Assembly: GCA_905234245.1 (NCBI GenBank)
Contig: CAJOGN010000014.1
Location: forward strand, 1 to 50,885
Direction: 5' to 3'
Length of the DNA: 50,885 nucleotides
Origin: an uncultured Lachnospiraceae bacterium
Lineage (GTDB): Bacteria > Bacillota > Clostridia > Lachnospirales > Lachnospiraceae
Below are positions 1 to 9,215 of this stretch, in pieces. Each line of letters begins with the position of its first letter. Position 1 is the stretch's first letter. Below the pieces are notes generated by a model. It made no database searches. It saw only the letters and a program-made list of their open reading frames with translations, and was not told the origin of the DNA. The position numbers were made by a program, and so were the translations under genes.

Positions 1-177
1 TCTGTTAGTACCAGCACCAATAACACCACGAAGACCACCAGTACCGAATTCAAGGCTTCTGTAGAATCTGTCTTCTATCTCCTTCTCGTCACCAAGAAGG
101 TTGGCTAATTCTGCCTTAGTGTCATCATCAAAATAAGGGTCTGTGCACCATTTGTTAAATTCTTCTTTGTATCCCAT
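1..177 (-). CDS. Phosphoglucomutase/phosphomannomutase, N-terminal fragment
   Basis: Only the first 59 residues are inside the window; the gene continues past base 1. The start MGYKEEFNKW followed by FGTGGLRGVIGAGTNR is the N-terminus of the PGM2-like alpha-D-phosphohexomutase family, which interconverts hexose 6- and 1-phosphates. The catalytic serine loop lies outside the window. ATG at 177 is preceded by an AGAAAGGAAG ribosome site. Lying just downstream of two GDP-mannose genes, it would supply mannose-1-phosphate, or glucose-1-phosphate if it is a phosphoglucomutase. Family assignment is firm; substrate is inferred from context. Confidence 0.85.
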   Translation of the reverse strand, partial: MGYKEEFNKWCTDPYFDDDTKAELANLLGDEKEIEDRFYRSLEFGTGGLRGVIGAGTNR

Positions 178-194
178 ATCTTTACTTCCTTTCT

Positions 195-323
195 CTTCGT
201 AGGGGATTAGCAACAAAGTACCCTTGCGCTCATACAGAAAATCGCGCAATGGGTCTTTGTTGCCAATCTCCTTAAGTCCAATTCACTAAACATTCACGAG
301 CTCATAGAGAAATCACTCTATGA
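195..323 (-). promoter_or_regulatory. Structured 5' leader of the phosphohexomutase gene
   Basis: The 272-bp gap between the manC-manA fusion and the mutase gene holds two strong inverted repeats on the mutase leader strand. One is TCATAGAG/CTCTATGA at 302-323. The other is a long stem at 210-263: GCAACAAAG pairs with CTTTGTTGC, then CCC/GGG and TTGCGC/GCGCAA pair with small internal bulges, around an unpaired middle of about 14 bases. The long stem ends about 30 bases before the start codon. No T-run follows, so it is not a simple terminator. I do not recognise it as a known riboswitch. An AT-rich promoter-like stretch lies around 335-375. Confidence 0.4.
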
Positions 324-449
324 ACCATAACGCATCATATAGTATATATAATACTAGATTTTACCAAATGTATAAAGGGTATATGGTTAAAATATTCTAA
401 AATACATTTCTGCTGATATACTCTTATCCCACCTAATAACATGACTTTG

Positions 450-2735
450 TTATATATTAGTTACTATCAATTTGCATTTGCCATTTACATGGACACGCTT
501 TCTACCTGCTGAGATAAATAAGCTATCTCCTTCAACAGCATGTTCCTTCTCATCCTGACAGGACACATCGCATTCTCCCTCTATAACAACAATAGACTTA
601 AAGGATGAATCATCTATCATTATTATTTCGTGTTTAGGAATATCGTAATACTTTACCTCAAAGTATTTACATTCGCATAATAACCTTTGTTCTGACCTGG
701 CATATTTAATAGTTTCTCCAACACCATCAGTATTAACAACATATTGATTGCAATCAACAACATCCATTGCTTTACCTATATGAAGTGGTCTTAGATTATT
801 ATTCTTATCTCTTCGGTCATAATCATACAATCTGTATGTGCTGTTAGAATTCTGCTGAATCTCACATATTAGAATTCCTGCCCCTATAGCGTGAATAGTT
901 CCCGCTGGAACAAACAACACATCACCCGGCTTAACATATACTTTATTAAGGGCTTCAGTTATTGATTTATCATTGACCTTTTGTTGAATCTCGCTCTTAG
1001 AATAATCCTTATTAAGTCCCAAGAACAGATATGCATCCTTTTCGCAATCGAGAATATACCATACTTCGTTCTTACCGAATTCGCTCTCTTTTACGAAAGC
1101 ATAGTCATCATCCGGATGGATTTGAATAGACAGAGCATTCGTTGCATCTATCAGCTTAATCAAGATAGGAAATCGGTCAAATACATCTGCTTTCCACCCA
1201 CATACAGCTGACTTATTCTCATCTATAAAATCCTTAAAGCTTACACCATCATATTCTCCACCAACAATTGTTGAAGGGCCATCCTTGTGAGCTGATAACT
1301 CCCAAGACTCTGCTGTAATGTCGTAAGGTGTGTCCTTGCCGTATATAGTTTTAAGCTTGTTGCCTCCCCACAAATAATCCTTATATGCTGGGCGAAGCTT
1401 GTATATATGAGGCATTAAATAATCAGTGTTCATAGTATAAGGGGAACCATCGAATTCATCTGCGTGAACCATATCCCACTCATCTATCTCTTCTCCTGTA
1501 TCAACCTCGATTAATATAACATCTTCATCAGTATCATTTCTAAGAAGGTGCATAACATTAGGTTCAATATTGTATGACTCACCCTCCTGTAGATTGATAA
1601 CTTCATGGTCTAATTCAATAGTTAAGACGCCTGTCACAACAGTATAATTCTCGTTGCGCTTATTATGCATGTGATTAGAAAGCTTTAGACCTGGGAAGAT
1701 AGTTATCTTTCTTACTCTAAACCCTGGCTCCTTCTTAAGAATCTCTCTTATTCCCCAAGGTCTGTTGTCTATATAGCTATACTCATATTTACTAGCCTTT
1801 TTATCATTCTTCTTAAGAATGTCTTTGATTCGCTCTGATTTATCCTTGTCAGTAACATATACTGCATCAGGAGTATTAACAATATATGCGTTATCAATTC
1901 CATTTGCCACGACTAGCTGATTAGATGTTGTGTTAAGTACCTCAACATCATTACACCAGGAGGTTATTACATTATCCTGATTAGTTCCTATTGATTCATT
2001 AAAGGATGACAAATCACATATATCCTTCCATGAACAGTCAAACTCTACTACTGACAATAGATTAGACTTAGATAGAACTGCTTTATCGAAGCTTTTATAA
2101 TCTAGTAATTGCTCATCGTCTAACTCTAGAAGATTCTTGCAATACTTATCTATCTCGCTTTTTAAGACTTCTGCCCTTCCAATGAGCATTCCTGAATTCC
2201 AATACACTCCACTCCTTGCAAATAAAGTCTTGGCCATCTCGTCTGTAGGCTCGGCTATGTATCTGTTAACTATGCCTCCTTCATGGCGTATATAAGCATA
2301 AGAATTGTTACTGCTACTTGGAATAATGCCAAACAAACATATTCTTCCCCCCTGGGCAACCTCCTTTGCATCATATATGTGTGTAGAATAGCTATTGCCA
2401 CTTATTAATAAATCAGATGGAACAACGAAGACATATTCTTCATCCTCTATATCAGCAAGCGCAGTTGCTATAGCCACATTAGTTCCCTTGCTTTTTTCCT
2501 CCATACACAAAGTATATTTTACAGATTGAAACTGCTTAAGCTGCCCTTCAATTATCTCTTCATAATCCTTATCAGCAACAATTATAAACTCATCACAGAA
2601 GGGAATATTCCTTGTTATGGCATCCTGAAACAGAGACTTCTCATTATTAAATTGTATGAATTGCTTAGGATAATTCTTTCTTGATAAAGGCCAGAGTCTG
2701 TCACCTGAGCCACCTGCAAGAATTATTGCTTTCAT
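450..2735 (-). CDS. Mannose-1-phosphate guanylyltransferase / cupin / mannose-6-phosphate isomerase fusion
   Basis: A 761-residue cytoplasmic fusion. Residues 1 to about 280 are a GDP-mannose pyrophosphorylase domain with the nucleotide loop AGGSGDRLWPLSRKNYPK and WNSGM. Residues about 325-420 are a cupin like the C-terminus of long ManC/AlgA proteins (LSNHMHNKRNENY), but several of the usual Gln/His positions are changed. Residues about 440-761 are a complete type I ManA: YLWGGNKLKTIYG, the metal-site motifs SIQIHPDD and KNEVWYI, and AGTIHAIG. It would turn fructose-6-P into mannose-6-P and Man-1-P into GDP-Man, with the neighbouring mutase supplying the middle step. The pyrophosphorylase F-x-E-K-P motif reads YIAEPTDE, so its sugar site is altered; isomerase activity is the safer call. 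Confidence 0.85.
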   Translation of the reverse strand: MKAIILAGGSGDRLWPLSRKNYPKQFIQFNNEKSLFQDAITRNIPFCDEFIIVADKDYEEIIEGQLKQFQSVKYTLCMEEKSKGTNVAIATALADIEDEEYVFVVPSDLLISGNSYSTHIYDAKEVAQGGRICLFGIIPSSSNNSYAYIRHEGGIVNRYIAEPTDEMAKTLFARSGVYWNSGMLIGRAEVLKSEIDKYCKNLLELDDEQLLDYKSFDKAVLSKSNLLSVVEFDCSWKDICDLSSFNESIGTNQDNVITSWCNDVEVLNTTSNQLVVANGIDNAYIVNTPDAVYVTDKDKSERIKDILKKNDKKASKYEYSYIDNRPWGIREILKKEPGFRVRKITIFPGLKLSNHMHNKRNENYTVVTGVLTIELDHEVINLQEGESYNIEPNVMHLLRNDTDEDVILIEVDTGEEIDEWDMVHADEFDGSPYTMNTDYLMPHIYKLRPAYKDYLWGGNKLKTIYGKDTPYDITAESWELSAHKDGPSTIVGGEYDGVSFKDFIDENKSAVCGWKADVFDRFPILIKLIDATNALSIQIHPDDDYAFVKESEFGKNEVWYILDCEKDAYLFLGLNKDYSKSEIQQKVNDKSITEALNKVYVKPGDVLFVPAGTIHAIGAGILICEIQQNSNSTYRLYDYDRRDKNNNLRPLHIGKAMDVVDCNQYVVNTDGVGETIKYARSEQRLLCECKYFEVKYYDIPKHEIIMIDDSSFKSIVVIEGECDVSCQDEKEHAVEGDSLFISAGRKRVHVNGKCKLIVTNI

Positions 2736-2774
2736 AATGTGTTCCCCTTTTCCTATTCAAATGTCAGACCTTGT

Positions 2775-3836
2775 CTACAACAGTTTTTTTACCCCTGGTA
2801 TAAGCTTTATAATATATATAATTACAGCTCCCACTAAGAATACAAACACGCTCCACACCCACGCAGAAGGGAACCTGCCTATATAAGGAACCATTGCATC
2901 ATACACGACTTCCGTATTATTTCTAATTATATTCTCTATAAGATATACCCCAAATACAGTAGAGCCTAATGCTGTAATTATAAATTCCAGCGCTTTAGGA
3001 GCTGTCCTGTCCTTAAATATAAGCTTCACAATATAGAATACTCCTGCATCTAATACAGCGGTGAATCCTGTTACGAATAATCCCTTATCGTATGCTGTAA
3101 ATTGTTCATAAGGAAGATTTCTATGTAACGTGTTAACAACAATAAGCGCTAATACGGCTATCATTAGGGCAACAAATATAAGGGCTCCCTTTAATGTATA
3201 TTGCTCCTTAGTCATTCTATGCTCCATATAATATCCTAACAAGGGATATATAACCACATTATTAAAAAATGGAATGTTAAAGAAACCTGTCATCTCTCCA
3301 ATGTCGAAGATAAACAACACTGATGCAAGTAATCCCTCTATAAGAAGAAAAGCGACAAACAAATATTTGAACTCTTTGTTGGTCATGTTCTTCGCCATCT
3401 TCCTTAGCAGAGGAAGGCAAATAAGGTATGCAAGGTAAGCATATAGATACCAATAATGTTTAACAATACCCTCTGTTGTTATATGTGTTATAAAATATCT
3501 AAAGGACAGCTCTATATTGTCAGTTGCAATCAGAATCGCATATTGCAATGCCGAGAATACTACTAGTACAATTACCATTCTTAGCACTCTCTTTTTATAC
3601 AAATCTCCTATTGATTCCTCTTTTGGAATTAATAATGATCCTGATATCATGAAGAAAATAGGCACCGCCACTGCAATAAAAGCTCCTGCTGCAATATATA
3701 TAATCTTAAGTATAAAAGGCGATTCAAAAGCGTATAAGTAATACCCCTTTTCACTTGTATGATTATATATAACAAATATAATTGCTATGATTCTAAGAAA
3801 ATCAAGATATAGTTTTCTCTGCTTTGTGTTAGCCAT
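2775..3836 (-). CDS. Acyltransferase 3 family membrane protein
   Basis: 353 residues with about ten membrane segments. The N-terminal helix has the AT3 signature R-x10-H (LRIIAIIFVIYNH), followed by VPIFFMISGSLL, the P-x-FF-x-x-SG motif of the second helix. Such proteins (OafA/WecH/NeuO group) move acetyl or other short acyl groups across the membrane to sugar hydroxyls. It is the last membrane gene before the GDP-mannose fusion, 39 bp upstream of it, and is probably the end of the same transcript. Donor and target sugar cannot be read from the sequence. Confidence 0.85.
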   Translation of the reverse strand: MANTKQRKLYLDFLRIIAIIFVIYNHTSEKGYYLYAFESPFILKIIYIAAGAFIAVAVPIFFMISGSLLIPKEESIGDLYKKRVLRMVIVLVVFSALQYAILIATDNIELSFRYFITHITTEGIVKHYWYLYAYLAYLICLPLLRKMAKNMTNKEFKYLFVAFLLIEGLLASVLFIFDIGEMTGFFNIPFFNNVVIYPLLGYYMEHRMTKEQYTLKGALIFVALMIAVLALIVVNTLHRNLPYEQFTAYDKGLFVTGFTAVLDAGVFYIVKLIFKDRTAPKALEFIITALGSTVFGVYLIENIIRNNTEVVYDAMVPYIGRFPSAWVWSVFVFLVGAVIIYIIKLIPGVKKLL

Positions 3837-3851
3837 TGCATATAGTCCCTT

Positions 3852-4847
3852 CTATATATTAGCATTAAACTCGATAAAGATATCTGGATAAATCTCATCC
3901 ATTGCGAAGTACCAATAAGTAACGATTGCAAACACATATATTATTATAGCAATTGGAACTGGTATCTTCTCGATTATTAGTTCTCTAGCCTTATTGTATT
4001 GCAAAGTGAAGCTTTGGTCCTTTAGAGACAGAAGCGACAAACATACTACTACAAAATATGCTGTGGTTAATACTACCGCTCTGCAATAATCACCCATTAT
4101 TGTAAGCACAGTGAAGTTAACAACTCCTCCAAGGATAACAGCAATATACAGTAGCTTCTCTTCCGTTTTTCCTGCCTTAATCATATCCCATAGGAATTTC
4201 AAAACGAATATTATTATAGGGCTAAGAAGAACTATTGAAACTATAAACTTCGTCAAGGATATTCTATGCATACTTGCACCGCTTAAATGATGCGTCATAT
4301 AAAGTCCTACATATTCTGCCCAATACAGTATTGCTCCTACAACGAGCCACACTGTAGATGCCTTTTTCTTCTGAATAATTGCCTTATATAATAATACGAT
4401 GAACACTGCAAAAATTCCTGCGAGATTATGCATAGGACATAATAGTTGTGCCCCTAACAATAGAATCACAGCCATAAAATCTATGTCCGCTGCAATAGCA
4501 CATATAAGCGCAATTAGCATTAAAACCCAGGAATACACATCACCTGTACCAAAATAGTTGTCACACAGATAAATCGGTATAATTAGTACCATAAGAAGTG
4601 CTAATAAATAATATATACTTTTCTTAATCGCACCTTCATTCCTCTTAAGTGTAAAATACATATATATAATCATAACACCGAAGAAGATTATCGTTATAAT
4701 CTCACCTATACGAAGGACATTCATCTGCTCGAATAAATGATTAGTATCTTGTATCTCTCTATCCCAGAACCTAACTACAAGAAGTATCATAAAACAGATT
4801 GATGCGCCTATATATACGATATCTTTTTTCTTATTATTCTTATCCAT
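3852..4847 (-). CDS. Polytopic membrane protein, divergent member of the YGF-SR paralog family
   Basis: 331 residues, about nine to ten membrane segments, no assigned function. It looks like a shortened, drifted copy of the family at 4881 and 17149-23321 (my label, from their YGFxSRG motif). FGTGDVYSWVL stands where the others have FGRxDIxM, PMHNLAGIFAVFIVLLYK where they have MFHQGYVFMFxNxxLVLLxYK, and GDYCRAVVLTTAYF where they have VDYGRWxxAVxxYY. The first YNTxxLAxSYxYGFxSRG loop and the LGxDxxxxE loop are missing. It lies 33 bp downstream of the full-length paralog. It may be an inactive or re-purposed duplicate. Membrane protein is certain; homology is by eye. Confidence 0.6.
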   Translation of the reverse strand: MDKNNKKKDIVYIGASICFMILLVVRFWDREIQDTNHLFEQMNVLRIGEIITIIFFGVMIIYMYFTLKRNEGAIKKSIYYLLALLMVLIIPIYLCDNYFGTGDVYSWVLMLIALICAIAADIDFMAVILLLGAQLLCPMHNLAGIFAVFIVLLYKAIIQKKKASTVWLVVGAILYWAEYVGLYMTHHLSGASMHRISLTKFIVSIVLLSPIIIFVLKFLWDMIKAGKTEEKLLYIAVILGGVVNFTVLTIMGDYCRAVVLTTAYFVVVCLSLLSLKDQSFTLQYNKARELIIEKIPVPIAIIIYVFAIVTYWYFAMDEIYPDIFIEFNANI

Positions 4848-4880
4848 TTTATATCCCTTTATATGAACACAAATCTATAA

Positions 4881-6119
4881 TTAGTAAAAGATTAGACTCT
4901 TACTTTGGAACCATCTCTGCCAATTCTTAGTTAATATATCAATATCAACATCTAAGAACGGAGCAATTATTATTGGCATAATACATAGAATTATTACATA
5001 AGGATGCGCCTTCATCATTATGTAATCCTTCTCTACCTGTTCTATAACCAGCTTATCTTCAAAGACTGCCATACCAACAATAACTATCAGGTAATATGCA
5101 GCTACAGCCATTACCCATCGACCGTAATCAACCTTGAATAACATATCTGGCATAATTGTTAGTGAACCAACAAGTCCTGCTAGGTATTTTAACTTAGCTG
5201 GCAGACCCTCACCCTTCTTAATAAGGATTATGAAGAATCTAAATATATATATTATTACAGGAAGACACGCTATTGCGAATAGTATAAGCTGAACATGATT
5301 CATATGTACAAAGCTTGTCTCTGAACCTGATACATCAACACCTAACACCTCATGATACAGAAGTGTTGTATGGAATATTCCTCTATTAGAAAGATTCGTA
5401 GCATCCTGAAGAATTGTATCAATTATCTGCGTTCCCTTGGACCTGCTAAGAAGCTCAAACCATACAAACAAGGCCGAACCCACAATAAATGATGCAAAGA
5501 ACAATATTGCATACTTGACTTTATTCTTCTCTGACATCCATTTATAGAATAACAATACAAGGATTATATTGAAATACATAAGTACGAATCCCTGATGAAA
5601 CATTACGCCTATGGCAGAGAACACAATGGTTAGCCATTCCGTCTTCTTGTTGAACATGGCAAGAACCGCCGCAAGGCTTGTTGCAATCATGAAGATATCA
5701 ACGCGCAAATAATTATTTGCAAATGTAAATGTTGATATGATGCATATTGACAAAAGCATTAAGGCATATTCAGCATACTTTAATGACTTCCCTTCAAGTC
5801 TACATAGACATTTATAGACGAAATACATTAGGAAAATGAATATAAGACCAGTAGCAACTAACGCAAATACCAACACTGCATTGTATTGCATTATATCAAT
5901 TGGCAGTATAGCGTTAAGACCATGATACAATGTTCCAAGTAATGATCTTGAAGTAAACCCATACTCATAGGATAGTGCCAGCATAGTTGTGTTATATGCA
6001 CTTACTCTTCCACGATAATTCACAAGACATATACAAAAACCCACTATACATAGCAGAAGCATATATTTTCTTATTTCTTTTTTTCTTGCATCAATCATAT
6101 TAACATTCCCACTAATCAT
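4881..6119 (-). CDS. Polytopic membrane protein, YGF-SR paralog family (copy 6)
   Basis: 412 residues with about ten membrane segments. Family landmarks: YNTTMLALSYEYGFTSRSLL after helix 1, LRVDIFMIATSLAA, VMFHQGFVLMYFNIILVLLFY, LGVDVSGSE in an outer loop, and MPDMLFKVDYGRWVMAVAAY near the end. Conserved Asp, Arg and His in predicted loops suggest an enzyme acting at the outer face rather than a structural protein. I know no named family that fits; a GT-C-like transferase or a polymerase/ligase is possible. The first ATG overlaps the upstream esterase gene by 8 bp; the ATG at 6098 (MIDARKKEIRKY) matches the paralogs' start better and may be the real one. Confidence 0.65.
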   Translation of the reverse strand: MISGNVNMIDARKKEIRKYMLLLCIVGFCICLVNYRGRVSAYNTTMLALSYEYGFTSRSLLGTLYHGLNAILPIDIMQYNAVLVFALVATGLIFIFLMYFVYKCLCRLEGKSLKYAEYALMLLSICIISTFTFANNYLRVDIFMIATSLAAVLAMFNKKTEWLTIVFSAIGVMFHQGFVLMYFNIILVLLFYKWMSEKNKVKYAILFFASFIVGSALFVWFELLSRSKGTQIIDTILQDATNLSNRGIFHTTLLYHEVLGVDVSGSETSFVHMNHVQLILFAIACLPVIIYIFRFFIILIKKGEGLPAKLKYLAGLVGSLTIMPDMLFKVDYGRWVMAVAAYYLIVIVGMAVFEDKLVIEQVEKDYIMMKAHPYVIILCIMPIIIAPFLDVDIDILTKNWQRWFQSKSLIFY

Positions 6120-6813
6120 TTGTTATAACAGCCTTGTACAACTTGTCCGCTATTAATCTGTTTCCCTTACTATTAGGATGAAGACCATCAACAGTATATT
6201 CCGCTAGATTATCCTTATTGAAATATTCGTCTTCACTTAACTCTACTACTTCTATTCCATTTTCTTTTGATTTCTTTTTAATCAGGTCACAATAATCATA
6301 TAAGACATTTCCATTATTGTTAATCATTCCCTTCATAATATAGCCTTTATCACCAAAATAGTCTCTGTATAGTGGCGTCATAAAGATTATCCTTGAATGA
6401 GGGAACTTTTCTTTCAATATTGTTATCAAATTCTCTAAGTCCTTCTCATATTGATCTAGGGGAACATCAAGGCCAAAATCATTTGTCCCCATAAGCAATG
6501 TAACAATGTCTGGACTATAATCAATATTAAAATAATCAATCTGCGAGTATGACACAAGCTCTGCGGTGTTCATCCCCGGGATTCCCCTTTTATCAATTAT
6601 AATCTCTGGATGCTTTATGGCTATGTAATCTATGTAGCTATTTAGATTGTCCCCTTCTCCCCAGGTTATACTATCCCCTGCTGCTAGCCAGGTTATAGTT
6701 TTCTTCTTATTACTCTTCAAGATAACACAACAATAAATAGCAGCCCCTATAACGAATACTGCAAGAGCAATCATAACAATAAGCACTACTTTTTTCTTTT
6801 TCTCTAATTCCAT
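6112..6813 (-). CDS. SGNH/GDSL-type esterase with N-terminal membrane anchor
   Basis: About 233 residues. One hydrophobic segment near residues 10-30 anchors an outward-facing SGNH hydrolase. All four blocks are visible: GDSITWGEGD with the nucleophile serine, RGIPGMNT with the glycine, MGTNDFG with the asparagine, and DGLHPNSKG with the catalytic Asp and His. Such enzymes remove O-acetyl groups from glycans, a natural counterpart to the eight AT3 domains of this locus. I chose ATG at 6813, which has AGGTGG five bases upstream; a GTG three codons earlier overlaps that ribosome site. Substrate is inferred from context. Confidence 0.8.
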   Translation of the reverse strand: MELEKKKKVVLIVMIALAVFVIGAAIYCCVILKSNKKKTITWLAAGDSITWGEGDNLNSYIDYIAIKHPEIIIDKRGIPGMNTAELVSYSQIDYFNIDYSPDIVTLLMGTNDFGLDVPLDQYEKDLENLITILKEKFPHSRIIFMTPLYRDYFGDKGYIMKGMINNNGNVLYDYCDLIKKKSKENGIEVVELSEDEYFNKDNLAEYTVDGLHPNSKGNRLIADKLYKAVITND

Positions 6814-6856
6814 TATTGCCACCTATGATTTGCTTTATGTGTTTATATCCATTCTA

Positions 6857-7930
6857 TTATAGTTTATTCTTAATACGATTCACAAGAAGTTTATCAATTA
6901 ATAGGTAGGACAGAACCCCTACAGCACAATTAATTGCAACGATAATCAAATATGTGGTTATGCTGCCATAGTCAAAGGATTCATCCATATATTTCTCTAT
7001 GAAATGTACCCATATAAATACTGGCAGATTCCATAAGAATATGCCGAAGGATATCCCCCCTAAGAACTTCACAACAACATTTGAGCATATATACTCTAAC
7101 GGGAAAAAACCTATAAAGAACATTACAATAGGACATACGATAAATAGTCCAAATTCTAAGCTGTCACTCATAAAAAGTCCGTGCTCACTGGCAAAGAAAT
7201 ACATCCAAACCATTATTATACTTATAGCACACATAACAAGATTTCCTATCCAGTTACTCTTGCCATAAATCTGTGCTAAGAATATTCCTATGAAGAAGAA
7301 TACATATCCTCTTGCACAGCATACGAACATCATTGGTATATTCAAAGGATTCATGTAGAAGAATATCCCAAGAATAATCATAACCATAAATGCTACATTT
7401 TCTGCCCCTTTAGAGCCACGGCACAGTTTAATAATTCCATAGAATAATAAATAACAGATAAGAAGCACTGTTATATACCAGGAAGGGCCGTTAACTGATG
7501 TCAAGGACGTAAAGCCTAAAACAGTTCCTCCATTTAATCCCAACAGATTAAGAAATATTGCTAATAAAGTAACAGCACTGTCGTTAGCTACTGCTTCATC
7601 CCAAAAAGCATATCCGAGCCACATAGGTATTATAGTTACAATAACGGATATAATCATTGCTGGATATAATCTTACTATTCTATCAGTCAAATATTTTGTG
7701 AAAACGGTATTTCCTTCTCTAATACGCTCAGAATATGCTATATACATAACAAAGCCCGATACGACATAGAAAAGCTCTACAACATATCCGCCATACTTAT
7801 TAAGTGCATCTCCTATTATATTGCCACCTACTGGAGAATCGCCAAAGACAATAATATAGTGAAAGAAAAATGCTACCGCAAGGGCCGCTAGGAAGCGTAG
7901 CAAATCCAGTCTTGAACAATACTTTTTCAT
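6857..7930 (-). CDS. Acyltransferase 3 family membrane protein
   Basis: 357 residues, about ten membrane segments. The first helix reads LDLLRFLAALAVAFFFHYI, an AT3-type Arg-His pair but with eleven residues between them instead of ten. VELFYVVSGFVMYIAYSER gives the second-helix FxxSGF motif and LYPAMI the third-helix block. Likely an O-acetyltransferase for a surface glycan. It follows a 218-bp gap containing a terminator-like hairpin and so may start a separate transcript, although I see no convincing promoter there. The esterase gene follows closely. Confidence 0.83.
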   Translation of the reverse strand: MKKYCSRLDLLRFLAALAVAFFFHYIIVFGDSPVGGNIIGDALNKYGGYVVELFYVVSGFVMYIAYSERIREGNTVFTKYLTDRIVRLYPAMIISVIVTIIPMWLGYAFWDEAVANDSAVTLLAIFLNLLGLNGGTVLGFTSLTSVNGPSWYITVLLICYLLFYGIIKLCRGSKGAENVAFMVMIILGIFFYMNPLNIPMMFVCCARGYVFFFIGIFLAQIYGKSNWIGNLVMCAISIIMVWMYFFASEHGLFMSDSLEFGLFIVCPIVMFFIGFFPLEYICSNVVVKFLGGISFGIFLWNLPVFIWVHFIEKYMDESFDYGSITTYLIIVAINCAVGVLSYLLIDKLLVNRIKNKL

Positions 7931-8035
7931 AACTTCTTCCTCTCTTATCCTATTAATTATAAATAATCCTCATTCTCCTTGCACATATTTACGATGTATC
8001 AGTTATTATCTTACATAGAAATTATAATAGTAAAA

Positions 8036-8061
8036 TAGAGGACGAAAAGACTCATCCTCTA
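8036..8061 (-). terminator. Terminator-like hairpin downstream of the AT3 gene at 8149
   Basis: TAGAGGA at 8036-8042 pairs with TCCTCTA at 8055-8061 around a 12-base loop; on the minus strand the stem is followed by TTTTACTATTATAA. The stem is short and the T-run broken, so this is probably a weak or partial terminator inside the long glycan locus. Confidence 0.45.
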
Positions 8062-8148
8062 CTTACCACAATACTTTCCTTTATACCAAGCCTGCTTATT
8101 AGTGTATTTGTTGTCATAGGATATATTATATAATTAATCTGGTTCTAT

Positions 8149-9195
8149 CTACACAACCCATTTTCCAACAAAAGGTATTTTCTTTAGAACAAATACTATT
8201 AAAACCGTTATTAGTAACGCTAATACAAAATGAACAGGAATCACTACAAATAAATTACCATTAAGAGGTAACACAATTTCTAGTGTGTCAACAATCAAGC
8301 TATGTATCAAGTATATACCCAAAGTATTCTGGGAAATATATTTTATAACTGGATATAATTTGCCATCTTCCTTTTTCCTTGAGCAGCATTCTTTTATTAA
8401 GATAAACGCTGCAATAGCATAAATCATTGTAAGTGGTGAAAGATAATCATTAATATTATAGGCCCCTGGTGCAGGATTTCCTTCAAACTGTTTTTTGGAA
8501 ACCTCAACAAAGAACAATGAAATCGCCGCCAAAGCATATATTACATATCTTACCTTTTTCGAAATATCATACTTCGCTATATAGGCTCCGCCTACAATGT
8601 ATATTGAATACCCGCAGAACAACCAGATATATTTCATATCGTGTGTCCAACCAGCAAAAATTGCTAATTGAGGCACATTAATAAACATAAGCAAAACAGC
8701 GGCTATAAAACACATAATAAGATAGTATTCTATAAGCTTCTTGCTGGCATTATCAACAATCACCCTAAAAATAGGTAGCATTAGATATACACATATTATG
8801 GCGTATAGATACCATAATGAAGCGGCCCCATCTCCTCCAATTATTTCCTTTATTGTTTCTTTAATGAACGTAAGCACGCCCATTTCCTGTCCTATTAAAA
8901 GGTCCCTTTTCATAAACGCAGAATATATAAAGGAATATAGCATCAAACAGACAATTAACTTCGGAATGTTTTTTGTAAAAAGCTTTTTTATATCCATTTC
9001 CTTAATGTGAAGGAATAGTGCTCCTGTACACATAAAGAATAAGGGAACCCCAATTCTTACAATCCATGCCAGCACAAAAGTAGCCATATATTCCTCGGCG
9101 GATACGGTTGCGTATCTATACCTTCCACACAAATGAATAACTATTACGCACAATATTGCAATACATTTTATATAATCAATATATTTTACTCGCAT
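8149..9195 (-). CDS. Acyltransferase 3 family membrane protein
   Basis: 348 residues, about ten membrane segments. The first helix has IDYIKCIAILCVIVIHLCG, with Lys in place of the usual Arg and ten residues before the His. IGVPLFFMCTGALFLHIKE is the second-helix block, with Thr-Gly for Ser-Gly. It resembles the WecH/OafA-like enzymes that acetylate cell-surface sugars. It starts 20 bp after the manC stop and is likely co-transcribed with manC. The Arg-to-Lys change is shared with the AT3 protein at 30592, so it may mark a subgroup rather than a loss of activity. Confidence 0.8.
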   Translation of the reverse strand: MRVKYIDYIKCIAILCVIVIHLCGRYRYATVSAEEYMATFVLAWIVRIGVPLFFMCTGALFLHIKEMDIKKLFTKNIPKLIVCLMLYSFIYSAFMKRDLLIGQEMGVLTFIKETIKEIIGGDGAASLWYLYAIICVYLMLPIFRVIVDNASKKLIEYYLIMCFIAAVLLMFINVPQLAIFAGWTHDMKYIWLFCGYSIYIVGGAYIAKYDISKKVRYVIYALAAISLFFVEVSKKQFEGNPAPGAYNINDYLSPLTMIYAIAAFILIKECCSRKKEDGKLYPVIKYISQNTLGIYLIHSLIVDTLEIVLPLNGNLFVVIPVHFVLALLITVLIVFVLKKIPFVGKWVV

Positions 9196-9215
9196 TAAAT
9201 CGCAATACTCACTTT

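Noticed and set aside
8052-8117. 21-residue ORF in the 218-bp gap
   Set aside because: No ribosome site, it runs into the hairpin, and there is no sign of conservation.
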